DNA of 64,000 nt, taken from assembly GCF_012927045.1 (NCBI RefSeq), contig NZ_JABBFW010000010.1:1-64000 (forward strand), written 5' to 3'. Both the position numbers and the translations under genes were made by a program. Below, in pieces: positions 35,984-49,026 of the stretch. This DNA is from Azohydromonas caseinilytica (GTDB lineage: Bacteria > Pseudomonadota > Gammaproteobacteria > Burkholderiales > Burkholderiaceae_C). The notes under the pieces were generated by a model. The model was not told where the DNA came from. It was given only the letters and a program-made list of their open reading frames with translations, and did no database searches. Position 1 is the first letter of the stretch. Every line of letters begins with the position of its first letter.

Positions 35984-36307
35984 TCACTCCTGGCATTCCG
36001 GCAGCGTGACGGTGCCACCGTCCAGCGCGGCGCCGGCCTTGATCTGGCAGGCCAGGCGGCTGTTGGGCCGGCGCTCGGCGGCGACGTTGTCAAGCATGGC
36101 GAGCTCGTTGTCCTGCGCCGGCGGCAGCAGCGCCATCAGCCGGTCATCGACGTAGCAGTGGCAGGTGGCGCAGGCGCAGGAGCCGCCGCACTCGCCCAGC
36201 ATGCCGTCCACGCCGTTGGCGGTAGCGGCCTGCATCAGGCTCCAGCCCTCGGGCACGTCCAGCGGGACTTGGTTGCCGGAGGGTTCGACGAAGGTGATGT
36301 GGGGCAT
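35984..36307 (-). CDS. [2Fe-2S] ferredoxin of adrenodoxin/putidaredoxin type
   Basis: A 107-residue ferredoxin. Cluster ligands are Cys39, Cys45 and Cys48 (C-x5-C-x2-C within GECGGSCACATCHC) plus a fourth Cys in RLACQ. Two extra cysteines (43 and 50) lie in the loop, which is unusual. ATG 36307 has a GAGAGA SD. It sits between the P450 and reductase genes and is tightly coupled to the latter. Confidence 0.93.
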   Translation of the reverse strand: MPHITFVEPSGNQVPLDVPEGWSLMQAATANGVDGMLGECGGSCACATCHCYVDDRLMALLPPAQDNELAMLDNVAAERRPNSRLACQIKAGAALDGGTVTLPECQE

Positions 36308-36342
36308 GGGGGTCTCTCTGTGGTGACTTGCAATGGAAAAGA

Positions 36343-36369
36343 GCCGCGGCGGTCTCAAGCCGCTGCGGC
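36343..36369 (-). other. Hairpin between P450 and ferredoxin genes
   Basis: GCCGCGGCGG and CCGCTGCGGC form a 10-bp stem with one mismatch and a 7-base loop in the 78-base P450-ferredoxin spacer. There is no T-run, so it is more likely an mRNA-stability or processing element than a terminator. Confidence 0.45.
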
Positions 36370-36385
36370 CCATGGAATCAGCGCC

Positions 36386-37561
36386 TCACTGCGCCGCCAG
36401 CTCCAGCACCAGCGGGCTGCGGAAGGTGGACGAGGGCATCCAGGGCAGTTGCTCGTGCACCCGGCGGTAGTCGGGCACCACCTTGTGGAACTCGTCGAAG
36501 GCGATCTTCACGCCCAGCCGCGCGATGGCCGTGCCCAGGCAGGCATGCACGCCGCCGCCAAAGCCCAGGTGCCCGCGCGGCTTGCGGGCGATGTCGTACA
36601 CGTCCGGGTTCGGGTACTGGCGCTCGTCGCGGTTGCCCGAGCCGTAGGCCAGGCAGACGAAATCGCCGGCGCGCAGGGTCTGGCCGTGCAGCGTCACGTC
36701 GCGCGTGAGCCGGCGCTTGAAGCGCTGCGCCGAGGTGTTGAAGCGCAAGGATTCCTCGACGGCGTCGGGCAGCAGCGCCGGGTCGGCCACCACGGCGCGG
36801 CGCGCCTCGCGGTGATCGGCCAGGTTGAGCGCGAACATCATCATGAATCCGCCCAGCGACTCCACGCCGGCCATGATCAGCGTGGTGGTGGTCAGCAGCA
36901 CCTCGGCCTCGCTGAGCCGGTCGCCGTCGATCTCGGCCAGCGCGAAGTTGGAGATCAGGTCGTTGCGCGGCTGCGCGCGGCGCTGCGCGATGACGTCGCT
37001 GGCGTAACGCTTCATCCACTCGAAGGCCGCCAGGTGCTGCGGGCCCTTGGTGCGCGTCACCGGGTCGCTCTGCACCATCAGCACCGCGTTCTCGCGCACC
37101 GTCTGCTCGTCAACCGTCGCCTCCTCGCCCATGGGTAGGCCCAGCGCCGCCATGAGCACGCGCACCGTGAACTTGGCCGAGAAGTCCTTGAAGTCGAAGC
37201 TGGCCTTGCCGCGCAGCTCCTCGGCCGCCTCGCGGGCGATGGCGCGGATCGGCTCCGCCAGGCTCTCCAGGTTGCGCTTCATGAAGGCGTGCTGGATCAG
37301 GCCGCGCAGGCGGTCGTGGCGCGGGGGATCGCTGGTGCCCAGCGTGGAGCCGGCCCGCCCGGGCAGTTCGGTCATGAGGTTGCCGCTGGCCGAGGAGTAG
37401 GTCTGCCAGTCCTGGCCGGCGGTGACGATGTCGGCGTAGCGCGAGAGCACCCACATCTGGGCCTCCTCGCTCCAGAAGCAGGGGAACTCGTCGCGCAGGC
37501 GCTTGTAGGCGGGGAACGGGTCCGCGTCGATCGCCGGCGAGTAGGGGTCGAAGCTGAACAT
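36386..37561 (-). CDS. Cytochrome P450 (class I, bacterial)
   Basis: A 391-residue soluble P450. The heme loop is FGGGVHACLG with Cys341 as axial ligand, the K-helix ExxR is in VEESLRF, and the I-helix reads AGVES (Glu234-Ser235) where AGxDT is usual. A GAGGAGACA SD marks ATG 37561. With its ferredoxin and reductase downstream it makes a complete three-component monooxygenase. Position near ferulate genes suggests O-demethylation or hydroxylation of a methoxylated aromatic acid, as CYP199A enzymes do; the substrate is inferred. Confidence 0.92.
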   Translation of the reverse strand: MFSFDPYSPAIDADPFPAYKRLRDEFPCFWSEEAQMWVLSRYADIVTAGQDWQTYSSASGNLMTELPGRAGSTLGTSDPPRHDRLRGLIQHAFMKRNLESLAEPIRAIAREAAEELRGKASFDFKDFSAKFTVRVLMAALGLPMGEEATVDEQTVRENAVLMVQSDPVTRTKGPQHLAAFEWMKRYASDVIAQRRAQPRNDLISNFALAEIDGDRLSEAEVLLTTTTLIMAGVESLGGFMMMFALNLADHREARRAVVADPALLPDAVEESLRFNTSAQRFKRRLTRDVTLHGQTLRAGDFVCLAYGSGNRDERQYPNPDVYDIARKPRGHLGFGGGVHACLGTAIARLGVKIAFDEFHKVVPDYRRVHEQLPWMPSSTFRSPLVLELAAQ

Positions 37562-37596
37562 GCCTGTCTCCTCGTTGTGAACGTGGTCTTTAACAG

Positions 37597-37608
37597 GCGC
37601 AATTGTGC
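37597..37608. promoter_or_regulatory. Small palindrome in the P450/araC divergent spacer
   Basis: GCGCAATTGTGC is symmetric about CAATTG with one mismatched pair. It lies 36 bases before the P450 and 71 before the AraC gene, in a 117-base divergent promoter region. Confidence 0.35.
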
Positions 37609-37678
37609 GAAGGGAGCGGCCCGGCCCGGGTGGACGAAGCACCGGGAAGACTTGCACTTTTGACGTACATTGCCGCGC

Positions 37679-38680
37679 ATGGTCACCGCCTCCCCCGCCC
37701 CGCGCCGGCGCACACGCGCCGCCTCCTCGGCGCTGCCCGCCTTCGCGCTGTACGGCGAGGCCGGCGCGCCCAACCCCCTGCTGCTGCACGTCGAATCGAT
37801 CCACTCGCGCAGCCGCCTGTACGACTGGGAGATCGAGGCGCATGTGCATCAGGGTTTGCACCAAGTGCTGTGGGTGCGCCGGGGCACGGTGGAGGCCCGG
37901 TTGGACGAATCACGCATCGCCGGCGAAGGTCCGGTGGCGCTGGTGATCCCGCCGGGGGTGGCGCATGCGTTCCGGTTCTCGCGCGATTGCGAGGGCTACG
38001 TGCTCACGGTCAATGCCGGGCTGCTGGCCGAGGGCGACGCCGCCGGCGTGGGCGACGCGCTGCAGACGCTGTTTGCCGCCCCGCGCGCGCTGGCGCTGGC
38101 GGCCGACGCCCCGGAGCTGCCGCGGCTGCAGGCGCTGTTCGACGCCCTGCATGCCGAGCACGCGGGCGGCGGTGAGGAAGGGCCGGTGCCGAGCTGGCTG
38201 GCGCGGGCGCTGGTGTGGCGGCTGGCGCAGCTGGGCCGGCGCGAGGACCAGCAGGCCGCGCGGCGCGGCGCCGCGGCGGGGCGGCAGCCGCTGTACACGC
38301 GCTGGGTGGTGCTGATGGAGTCGCACTACCGCGAGCACTGGCCGGTGTCGCGCTATGCCGAGCGCCTGGGGCTGTCCACCGAGCGGCTGAACCGCATGGT
38401 GCGCGCCGAGACCGGCCACAACGCGCAGGCGCTGCTGCATGCGCGGCTGGCGCGCGAGGCCTGCCGCCGCCTGGTGCACGTGGCCGCGCCGGTGTCGCGG
38501 CTGGCCTTCGAGCTGGGCTTTGAAGATCCCGCCTACTTCTGCCGTTTCTTCAAGCGGCAGACGGGGCTCGCACCCAGCGAGTTCAGGCAGAAGGCGCTGC
38601 AGGCGGGCGCCGAGGCCGCGGACGCGGGCGCAAAAAAGCCGGCCCCCCTTGCGGGTCGGACCGGCGATGTCGATGAATGA
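37679..38680 (+). CDS. AraC-family regulator (PobR-like), 333 aa
   Basis: The N-terminal half is a cupin-like sensor (HVHQGLHQVLWVRRGTVEA, then VIPPGVAHAFRFS). The C-terminal double helix-turn-helix (residues ~215-310) holds YAERLGLSTERLNRMVRAET and ELGFEDPAYFCRFFKRQTG. The layout resembles PobR/PobC regulators of 4-hydroxybenzoate use. I chose ATG 37679; TTG 37670 is the alternative. It is divergent from the P450 operon, so it probably activates it on an aromatic acid. Its last codons overlap the terminator of the opposite lysE-type gene. Confidence 0.9.
   Translation: MVTASPAPRRRTRAASSALPAFALYGEAGAPNPLLLHVESIHSRSRLYDWEIEAHVHQGLHQVLWVRRGTVEARLDESRIAGEGPVALVIPPGVAHAFRFSRDCEGYVLTVNAGLLAEGDAAGVGDALQTLFAAPRALALAADAPELPRLQALFDALHAEHAGGGEEGPVPSWLARALVWRLAQLGRREDQQAARRGAAAGRQPLYTRWVVLMESHYREHWPVSRYAERLGLSTERLNRMVRAETGHNAQALLHARLAREACRRLVHVAAPVSRLAFELGFEDPAYFCRFFKRQTGLAPSEFRQKALQAGAEAADAGAKKPAPLAGRTGDVDE
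38632..38665 (-). terminator. Rho-independent terminator of the LysE-type gene
   Basis: On the minus strand a GC-rich hairpin with GCCGG/CCGGC ends (38638-38665) is followed by six T (38632-38637), 25 bases after the LysE-type stop. It lies inside the 3' end of the convergent AraC gene. Confidence 0.75.
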
Positions 38681-38689
38681 GGTGCCCGC

Positions 38690-39325
38690 TCAGCCCGCCC
38701 GCTTGAACGTCGCCAGCAGCATCGCCACGAACACGAACAGCGCGCCGAAGGTGCGGTTGAGCGCCTGCATCTGGCGCGCCGAGCGCAGCGTGCGCAGCAG
38801 CCGCGCCGCCAGGGCGGTGTAGCCGGCCATCACCACCAGGTCGGTGAAGCCCAGCGTGGCGGCAATCACCAGGTACTGCCCGCCCAGCGGGCGCGCCAGG
38901 TCCAGGAACTGCGGCACCACGGCCAGCAGGAACACCGTGCCCTTCGGGTTGACGGCGTTGACCATCCAGCCGCGCAGCACCAGCTTGCGCCGCGGCACGG
39001 CCACCACGCCGGCCTGGGCCTCGTCGCTCACCAGCGGCGCGGCCGGCGCACGCCACTGGCGCACGCCCAGGTACAGCAGATAGGCGACGCCCGCCCACTT
39101 CACCACGGCGAAGGCCAGCGACGAGGTGGCGATGAGTGCGCCCAGCCCGACGCCCACCACCACGATCTGCGTCCATATGCCCAGCACCAGGCCCAGCGTC
39201 ATGAAGTAGCCGTGCCTGAAGCCATGCGCCAGGCCCGCGCTCATGGCCGCCACGGCGCCGGCGCCCGGCGACAGGCTGATGGCCCAGGAGGCCGCGAAAA
39301 ATGCAATCCAAACCGAGAAGTCCAT
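38690..39325 (-). CDS. LysE/RhtB-family amino-acid or metabolite exporter
   Basis: A 211-residue inner-membrane protein with about six hydrophobic segments. The N-terminus FFAASWAISLSPGAGAVAAM carries the family SPGP-like motif; NAVNPKGTVFLLAVVPQF is the second signature. ATG 39325 gives the usual family N-terminus; 39334 is possible and neither has a good SD. Substrate unknown. It is divergent from the OpgC-like gene. Confidence 0.88.
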   Translation of the reverse strand: MDFSVWIAFFAASWAISLSPGAGAVAAMSAGLAHGFRHGYFMTLGLVLGIWTQIVVVGVGLGALIATSSLAFAVVKWAGVAYLLYLGVRQWRAPAAPLVSDEAQAGVVAVPRRKLVLRGWMVNAVNPKGTVFLLAVVPQFLDLARPLGGQYLVIAATLGFTDLVVMAGYTALAARLLRTLRSARQMQALNRTFGALFVFVAMLLATFKRAG

Positions 39326-39515
39326 GGGCGCCATCGTAAGAGGTGCCCGGCACCCGGCGGCCCGAAGGCGCGGCGCGGCCCGGGCCCTTCACCCCCCGAT
39401 CCTCCCGTGCAGTGGGAACCCCGCTTGCCATCCCGGCGACACTTTCCTACCAGCGCCCGGCGAACAAGCAACACCCGTGGATCACGAGCACACGCCATCC
39501 GGACCGCACCGGGCA

Positions 39516-40742
39516 ATGAGCCGTTGGGCGCGCTGGCACTACCCCATCGCGCTGGCCCGGCGTGACCTGCGCTTCGACTTCCTGCGCGGCCTGGCCATCC
39601 TGTCGCTGGTGACGGCGCACTTCGAAGCCTTCAACTGGAGCAATTTCGTCTTCTGGGAGCGCCTGGGCGTGGTCACCGGCGCAGAGATGTTCGTCATGGC
39701 CGCAGGCCTGGTGCTGGGCCAGATCTTTCGCTACGCCGTGGACCAGCAGCAGGGCATGGAACCGGTCGCGCAGCGCCTGCTGCGGCGCGCCTTCGAGCTG
39801 TACCGCGCGCAGGTCGGGCTGGTTCTGGTCGTCATGGCCGTGGCCGCGCTGGGCTGGTTCGACATGACCGCGGTCAGCACCTTCACCGACCGCTTCGCCG
39901 GCAAGACCTACCCGCTGCTGCCCGATCCGGGCAGCCCCTGGCATGTGCAGCTGGGCCAGGTGCTGCTGCTGCAGCGCACGCCGCACCAGATCCAGATCCA
40001 GATCCTGAGCCTCTACGTGGTGCTGATGCTGGTGTCGCCCCTGTTCGTCTGGCTGCTCAAGGTGCGGCTGCTGGGGGTGTATGTCGCCCTCACGTGGGCC
40101 GTCTACTTCGCCGGATGGCTCTCGCCCGTGGACTACCGGCTGCTGAACATGCAGTTCGAGTACGCCTTCCCGCTGCCGAACTGGCAGCTGCTCTACGCCC
40201 ATGCCCTGCTGGTCGGTTACTTCCGCAAGGAAATCGGCGACTGGCTGGCCCGTGGCCGGCGCCGCGCCTTGGTGGCGACACTGTGCGTGGTCCTGGCGCT
40301 GGCTTTCTTCATGTTCGCCCAGGCCACGGCCAACCCGTCCTTCCCCGCGTGGTCACGCCTGGAGCTGATGGCGCCGGAGACCTTCCAGCATTGGTACGAC
40401 GCCTACTTCGGCAAGAACCGGCTCGGCCCGGGGCGGGTGCTCAACGCCGCCGTGCTGTTCGCGGCGCTGTACGCGCTGCTGACGTGGTTCTGGCAGCCGA
40501 TGTCACGCCTGCTGGGCTGGCTGCTGATCCCGCTGGGCGAGTCCAGCCTCTACGTGTTCCTGATGCACGTGCCCTTCCTGTTTCTCATTGACCAGCTGCC
40601 CGGCTACTTCGACGGAGTGGCCTCCTTCGAGTCGAGCTGGCCCTACCTCATCTGGATCAACACGGCGCTGTACGCCGGCATCATCCTGGGCCTGTGGGCG
40701 CTGGTGCGCGGGCGGGTGCTGTTTTCGGTCATTCCCCGCTGA
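39516..40742 (+). CDS. OpgC-like membrane acyltransferase
   Basis: A 408-residue polytopic protein with about ten transmembrane helices, of the OpgC_C family (opening RRDLRFDFLRGLAILSLVTA, then VTGAEMFVMAAGLVLGQIF, LYVFLMHVPFLFLIDQLPG near the end). Family members transfer succinyl groups to periplasmic glucans. ATG 39516 is chosen though its SD is weak; a GTG at 39477 would add 13 residues. No opgG/opgH is in the window; the glycosyltransferase operon downstream is the natural candidate source of glucan substrate. That link is inferred. Confidence 0.88.
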   Translation: MSRWARWHYPIALARRDLRFDFLRGLAILSLVTAHFEAFNWSNFVFWERLGVVTGAEMFVMAAGLVLGQIFRYAVDQQQGMEPVAQRLLRRAFELYRAQVGLVLVVMAVAALGWFDMTAVSTFTDRFAGKTYPLLPDPGSPWHVQLGQVLLLQRTPHQIQIQILSLYVVLMLVSPLFVWLLKVRLLGVYVALTWAVYFAGWLSPVDYRLLNMQFEYAFPLPNWQLLYAHALLVGYFRKEIGDWLARGRRRALVATLCVVLALAFFMFAQATANPSFPAWSRLELMAPETFQHWYDAYFGKNRLGPGRVLNAAVLFAALYALLTWFWQPMSRLLGWLLIPLGESSLYVFLMHVPFLFLIDQLPGYFDGVASFESSWPYLIWINTALYAGIILGLWALVRGRVLFSVIPR

Positions 40743-40756
40743 AGGCGGGGCCCGGC

Positions 40757-42223
<1,467 letters not shown>

Positions 42224-42367
42224 GCGCTCCTCCGTCATGCAGGAAATTCTTGATGGCCGGCGTCGATGCACCCTCAACCGGGCGGCCCTTGCCGACGTCC
42301 TGTAGCCCCCGGCACGCGCGCTGCTCCACGGGCACGGGTTTCGTCACCCTCCCCATCCGGATTCGAC

Positions 42368-44083
42368 ATGCAGCTCGCCAGGGCCGGTTCCACCACATCG
42401 TTGCTGCGCTGCCTTAGCAATTGGCTCGCCTTGGGGCTGCGCCGGCCTGCGTTGCCGGCCCTCCTGCTGGGCGGCGCGCTGTGCGCCTGTGCCGGGCCCG
42501 GGACGGCGCCCGCTCCCGGGCCCGCGCCGGAGCCCGTGAGCGGCGGCGGCTGCGCACGCGTGCAAGGCTTGCGGCTGGCACCGGAGGACATCGGGCTGCA
42601 GACCCGCGGCGCGGCCGTGACCCGGGCCGCGCCGGCGGCGGCGCAGGAGCCCGGCTTCGGCCGCTTCGAGTACTGCGCGCTGCAGGGAGAAATCTTTCCC
42701 GTCGATGCCCAGGCGCCGCCGATCCGCTTCCAGGTCAATCTGCCGCAGCGCTGGAACGGCAAGGCGGTGCACATGGGCGGCAGCGGCTTCAACGGCACGG
42801 TCATCACCGGCACCGGGCCGATCAACATGGCACTGTTCACCTCGCCGCTGGCGCGGGGCTACGCCACCTTCGGCTCGGACGCCGGGCATCCGGCCACGGC
42901 GGCCGGCGCGGATTTCGCGCTCAACGACGAGGCCCTGCTGAACTTCGCCTGGCAGCACCTGAAGAAAACGCATGACGTGGCGCTGCAGCTCATCCGGCGC
43001 CATTACGACCAGCCGCCCCGGCGCCTGTATTTCGCCGGCGCCTCCACGGGGGGGCGCGAGGCCTTCACCGCGATCCAGCGCTTTCCCGCGGACTACGACG
43101 GCATCGTGGCCACGGCGCCGGCGCTGAACTTCGCCGGCCTGCGGCTCATGGGCGTGCGGCTGGGCCAGGCGAGCTATCGCGTTCCGGGCGGGTTCCTGCC
43201 GCCGGCCAAGCAGGTGCTGGTGCGCGACACGGCGCTGCGCAGCTGCGACCCGCTCGACGGCCTGACCGACGGCGTGGTCGCCGCCATCGACGCCTGCCGC
43301 CAGCGCGCGCCGGCGCTGCTGGCGGCGCTGCGCTGCCCGGGCGGCCAGGACGCCGGCGCGCACTGCCTCTCGGACGCACAGATCGCCACCGTGCGGCTGC
43401 TGCACGAGGGCTTCAGCTTCGGGCCCTACCTGGCCCATGGTCAGACCGGCTATGACGGCTACAACGTCCTGGCAGGCACCGACTTCTCCGGATCACTGGG
43501 CCTGGGCAACTCCCCCGTGCCCGCCAAGCCGCCCAGCATCGCGGCCAACGGCTACCTGTTCGCGACCGGCGACGCGTACATGAAGTACTTCATCGCCCGC
43601 GACCCGTCCTACGACGCCCTGAACTTCGACTTTGCCAACCCGGGGCCGCTGCGCGCGCGCATCAACGCGCTCTCGGCCGTGGTGGGCGCCATCGATCCGG
43701 AACTGCGGCCCTTCGCCGCGCGCGGCGGCAAGGTGATCCTGGCGCACGGCCTGGCCGACGAGGTGGTGAGCCCGAACCAGACCATTGGCTACTACCGCTC
43801 GCAGGTGGAGCAGCGCGGCCAGGCCGCCGTGGACGCGTTCATGCGCTTCTACACGGTGCCAGGCTTCCAGCATGGCGGCGGCACCTTCATCCCGTTCTGG
43901 GACCTGCTGGGCGCGCTCGACCGCTGGGTCGAACAAGGCATGGCGCCCGAGACGCTGGTCGCCACCGACGTGTCCGCTGGCGCCAACGGCCGCCAGCGCC
44001 CGATCTGCCGCTATCCCTTCATCGCCCGCTACAAGGGCAGCGGCGACCCGCAGCGCGCGGACAGTTTCAATTGCAGCCACTGA
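42368..44083 (+). CDS. Tannase/feruloyl esterase family protein lacking the CS-D-HC disulfide
   Basis: A 571-residue homologue of the two esterases. A long N-terminal signal with a lipobox-like LCAC at Cys39-41 suggests a lipoprotein. Catalytic Ser226 is in FAGASTGGREAF and His502 in PGFQHGGG. In the other two the residues beside Ser and His are Cys; here both are gone (Ala225, Gly503). Remaining family segments (GSDAGHP, DYDGIVATAPALN, ILAHGLADEVVSP) are normal. It is divergent from the GH1 gene. It is probably an active esterase with a different substrate. Confidence 0.88.
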   Translation: MQLARAGSTTSLLRCLSNWLALGLRRPALPALLLGGALCACAGPGTAPAPGPAPEPVSGGGCARVQGLRLAPEDIGLQTRGAAVTRAAPAAAQEPGFGRFEYCALQGEIFPVDAQAPPIRFQVNLPQRWNGKAVHMGGSGFNGTVITGTGPINMALFTSPLARGYATFGSDAGHPATAAGADFALNDEALLNFAWQHLKKTHDVALQLIRRHYDQPPRRLYFAGASTGGREAFTAIQRFPADYDGIVATAPALNFAGLRLMGVRLGQASYRVPGGFLPPAKQVLVRDTALRSCDPLDGLTDGVVAAIDACRQRAPALLAALRCPGGQDAGAHCLSDAQIATVRLLHEGFSFGPYLAHGQTGYDGYNVLAGTDFSGSLGLGNSPVPAKPPSIAANGYLFATGDAYMKYFIARDPSYDALNFDFANPGPLRARINALSAVVGAIDPELRPFAARGGKVILAHGLADEVVSPNQTIGYYRSQVEQRGQAAVDAFMRFYTVPGFQHGGGTFIPFWDLLGALDRWVEQGMAPETLVATDVSAGANGRQRPICRYPFIARYKGSGDPQRADSFNCSH

Positions 44084-44105
44084 GGCGGCGCCGTCGCCGT
44101 GCGGT

Positions 44106-44135
44106 CTGAACGCCTTTCGCTCGGGAAGCGTTCAG
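44106..44135 (+). other. Hairpin after the third esterase gene
   Basis: CTGAACGC and GCGTTCAG form a perfect 8-bp stem with a 14-base loop, 22 bases after the esterase stop. No T-run follows, so it is a weak terminator or 3' stabiliser at best. Confidence 0.4.
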
Positions 44136-44299
44136 GAATTCACACTCCCGCGCCCTTTCCTGTTTCCACGCTTATCTGGCTGCAACAACGCCCGATAGGC
44201 GGCTTGAACCGCTGCGCGAGGCCGGCGTGGCGGTGAAAAGCAATACGGCGCCGCGGCGGCACCGCGCGCGGGCCGCCAGGAAGTCAGGGAAGAAGAGTC

Positions 44300-45457
44300 A
44301 TGTCGAGGGTAGTTGCAGTCATGATGGCCGCCGCGCTGGTCGTCGCCGCCTGTGGAGGCGGGTCGCCGGGCGACGAAAGCATGGAAGTTCGCGACACGGG
44401 CGCCGTCAACGAGTCCGCCGCCGTGGCGGCCACGACCCTGGAGACGCCGGCGGAAGTCGCGGCCGGCGCCGCCTCGTTCAGCGATGAGCTGCTGAGCCTG
44501 GACAGCAGCCGCTGGCAGGCGGCGCAGTGGAACAACGGCAGCTATTTCCTCAACGGCTGGCATCCCGACCAGTTGGACTTCGCCGAGGGACGCCTGCGCC
44601 TCACGCTGGAAGCCGACGTGCTGGGGCTCACGGGCCTGAGCTGCGTCTCCGGCGAGTACCGGACGCTGAGCGCCTACGGCCACGGCCTGTACCAGGCCCG
44701 TCTGAAGGCTTCCGGCACGCCCGGCACGATCACGGGCTTCTTCACCTACACCGGCCCGGCCGAGGGCACGCAGCACGACGAGATCGACATCGAGATCAAG
44801 GGTGACGACCCCTGGAAGCTCCAGGTCAATTACTGGACCGACGACGCCGAGCACCCCACGGTGATCGACCTGGGCTTCGATGCCTCCGCGGGCTACCACG
44901 ACTACGCCTTCCGCTGGACGGGCGAGCGCATCCAGTGGTTCGTGGACGGCCGGCTCGTGCACGAGGAGGACGGGCGCCGCGGCCCGCTGCCGCAGGTGGC
45001 CGGCCGCCTCATGCTCAACCTATGGGGCGCCACGGGCGCCGAGCCCTGGAGCAGCAGCTACCAGGTGTCGGGCACGCCGTCCGAGGTCCTGGTGGAGCGC
45101 GTGGCCTTCACCGCGGAGCAGGACATGGCCTCGGCCACCGTGCCGGCCGTGTCCGTGGGCGCGCTGTACGGCCGCACCTATTGGGAAACCCGCAACAGCT
45201 GGCGCGCCGTCGCCACCATCGGCGTGCGCGACGCCGGCGGTGCCGCGGTGCCGGGCGCGGTGGTCAGCGGCAGCTTCAGCGGTGGCGCGTTGCAGAACTG
45301 CACCACGGACGGCAGCGGCGCATGCAGCGTTTCCAGCGGGCTCATCGGCAAGGGCCAAACGGGCACCACCTTCACCCTCGCCGGCCTCAGCGGCAGCGGC
45401 ATGAGCTATGACGCGGCGGGCAACGTGGCGGGCTCGGTGGTGATGCGGCGACCTTGA
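44300..45457 (+). CDS. GH16 beta-glucanase lipoprotein
   Basis: A 385-residue surface lipoprotein with lipobox Cys18 (VVAAC). The GH16 domain covers about 60-285; the catalytic motif E161-I-D163-I-E165 is in [12 protein letters not shown]-terminal ~90-residue Ig-like/carboxypeptidase-regulatory domain (VGVRD-like strands, GACSVSSG) follows. GGGAAGAAG precedes the ATG. Family members cut beta-1,3- or mixed-linkage glucans, or transfer them. It ends seven bases from the convergent kinase gene, opposite the glucan-type operon, and may trim its product. Confidence 0.9.
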   Translation: MSRVVAVMMAAALVVAACGGGSPGDESMEVRDTGAVNESAAVAATTLETPAEVAAGAASFSDELLSLDSSRWQAAQWNNGSYFLNGWHPDQLDFAEGRLRLTLEADVLGLTGLSCVSGEYRTLSAYGHGLYQARLKASGTPGTITGFFTYTGPAEGTQHDEIDIEIKGDDPWKLQVNYWTDDAEHPTVIDLGFDASAGYHDYAFRWTGERIQWFVDGRLVHEEDGRRGPLPQVAGRLMLNLWGATGAEPWSSSYQVSGTPSEVLVERVAFTAEQDMASATVPAVSVGALYGRTYWETRNSWRAVATIGVRDAGGAAVPGAVVSGSFSGGALQNCTTDGSGACSVSSGLIGKGQTGTTFTLAGLSGSGMSYDAAGNVAGSVVMRRP

Positions 45458-45464
45458 TCGCGCC

Positions 45465-49010
<3,546 letters not shown>

Positions 49011-49026
49011 CACTGCCCCCGCCGCC

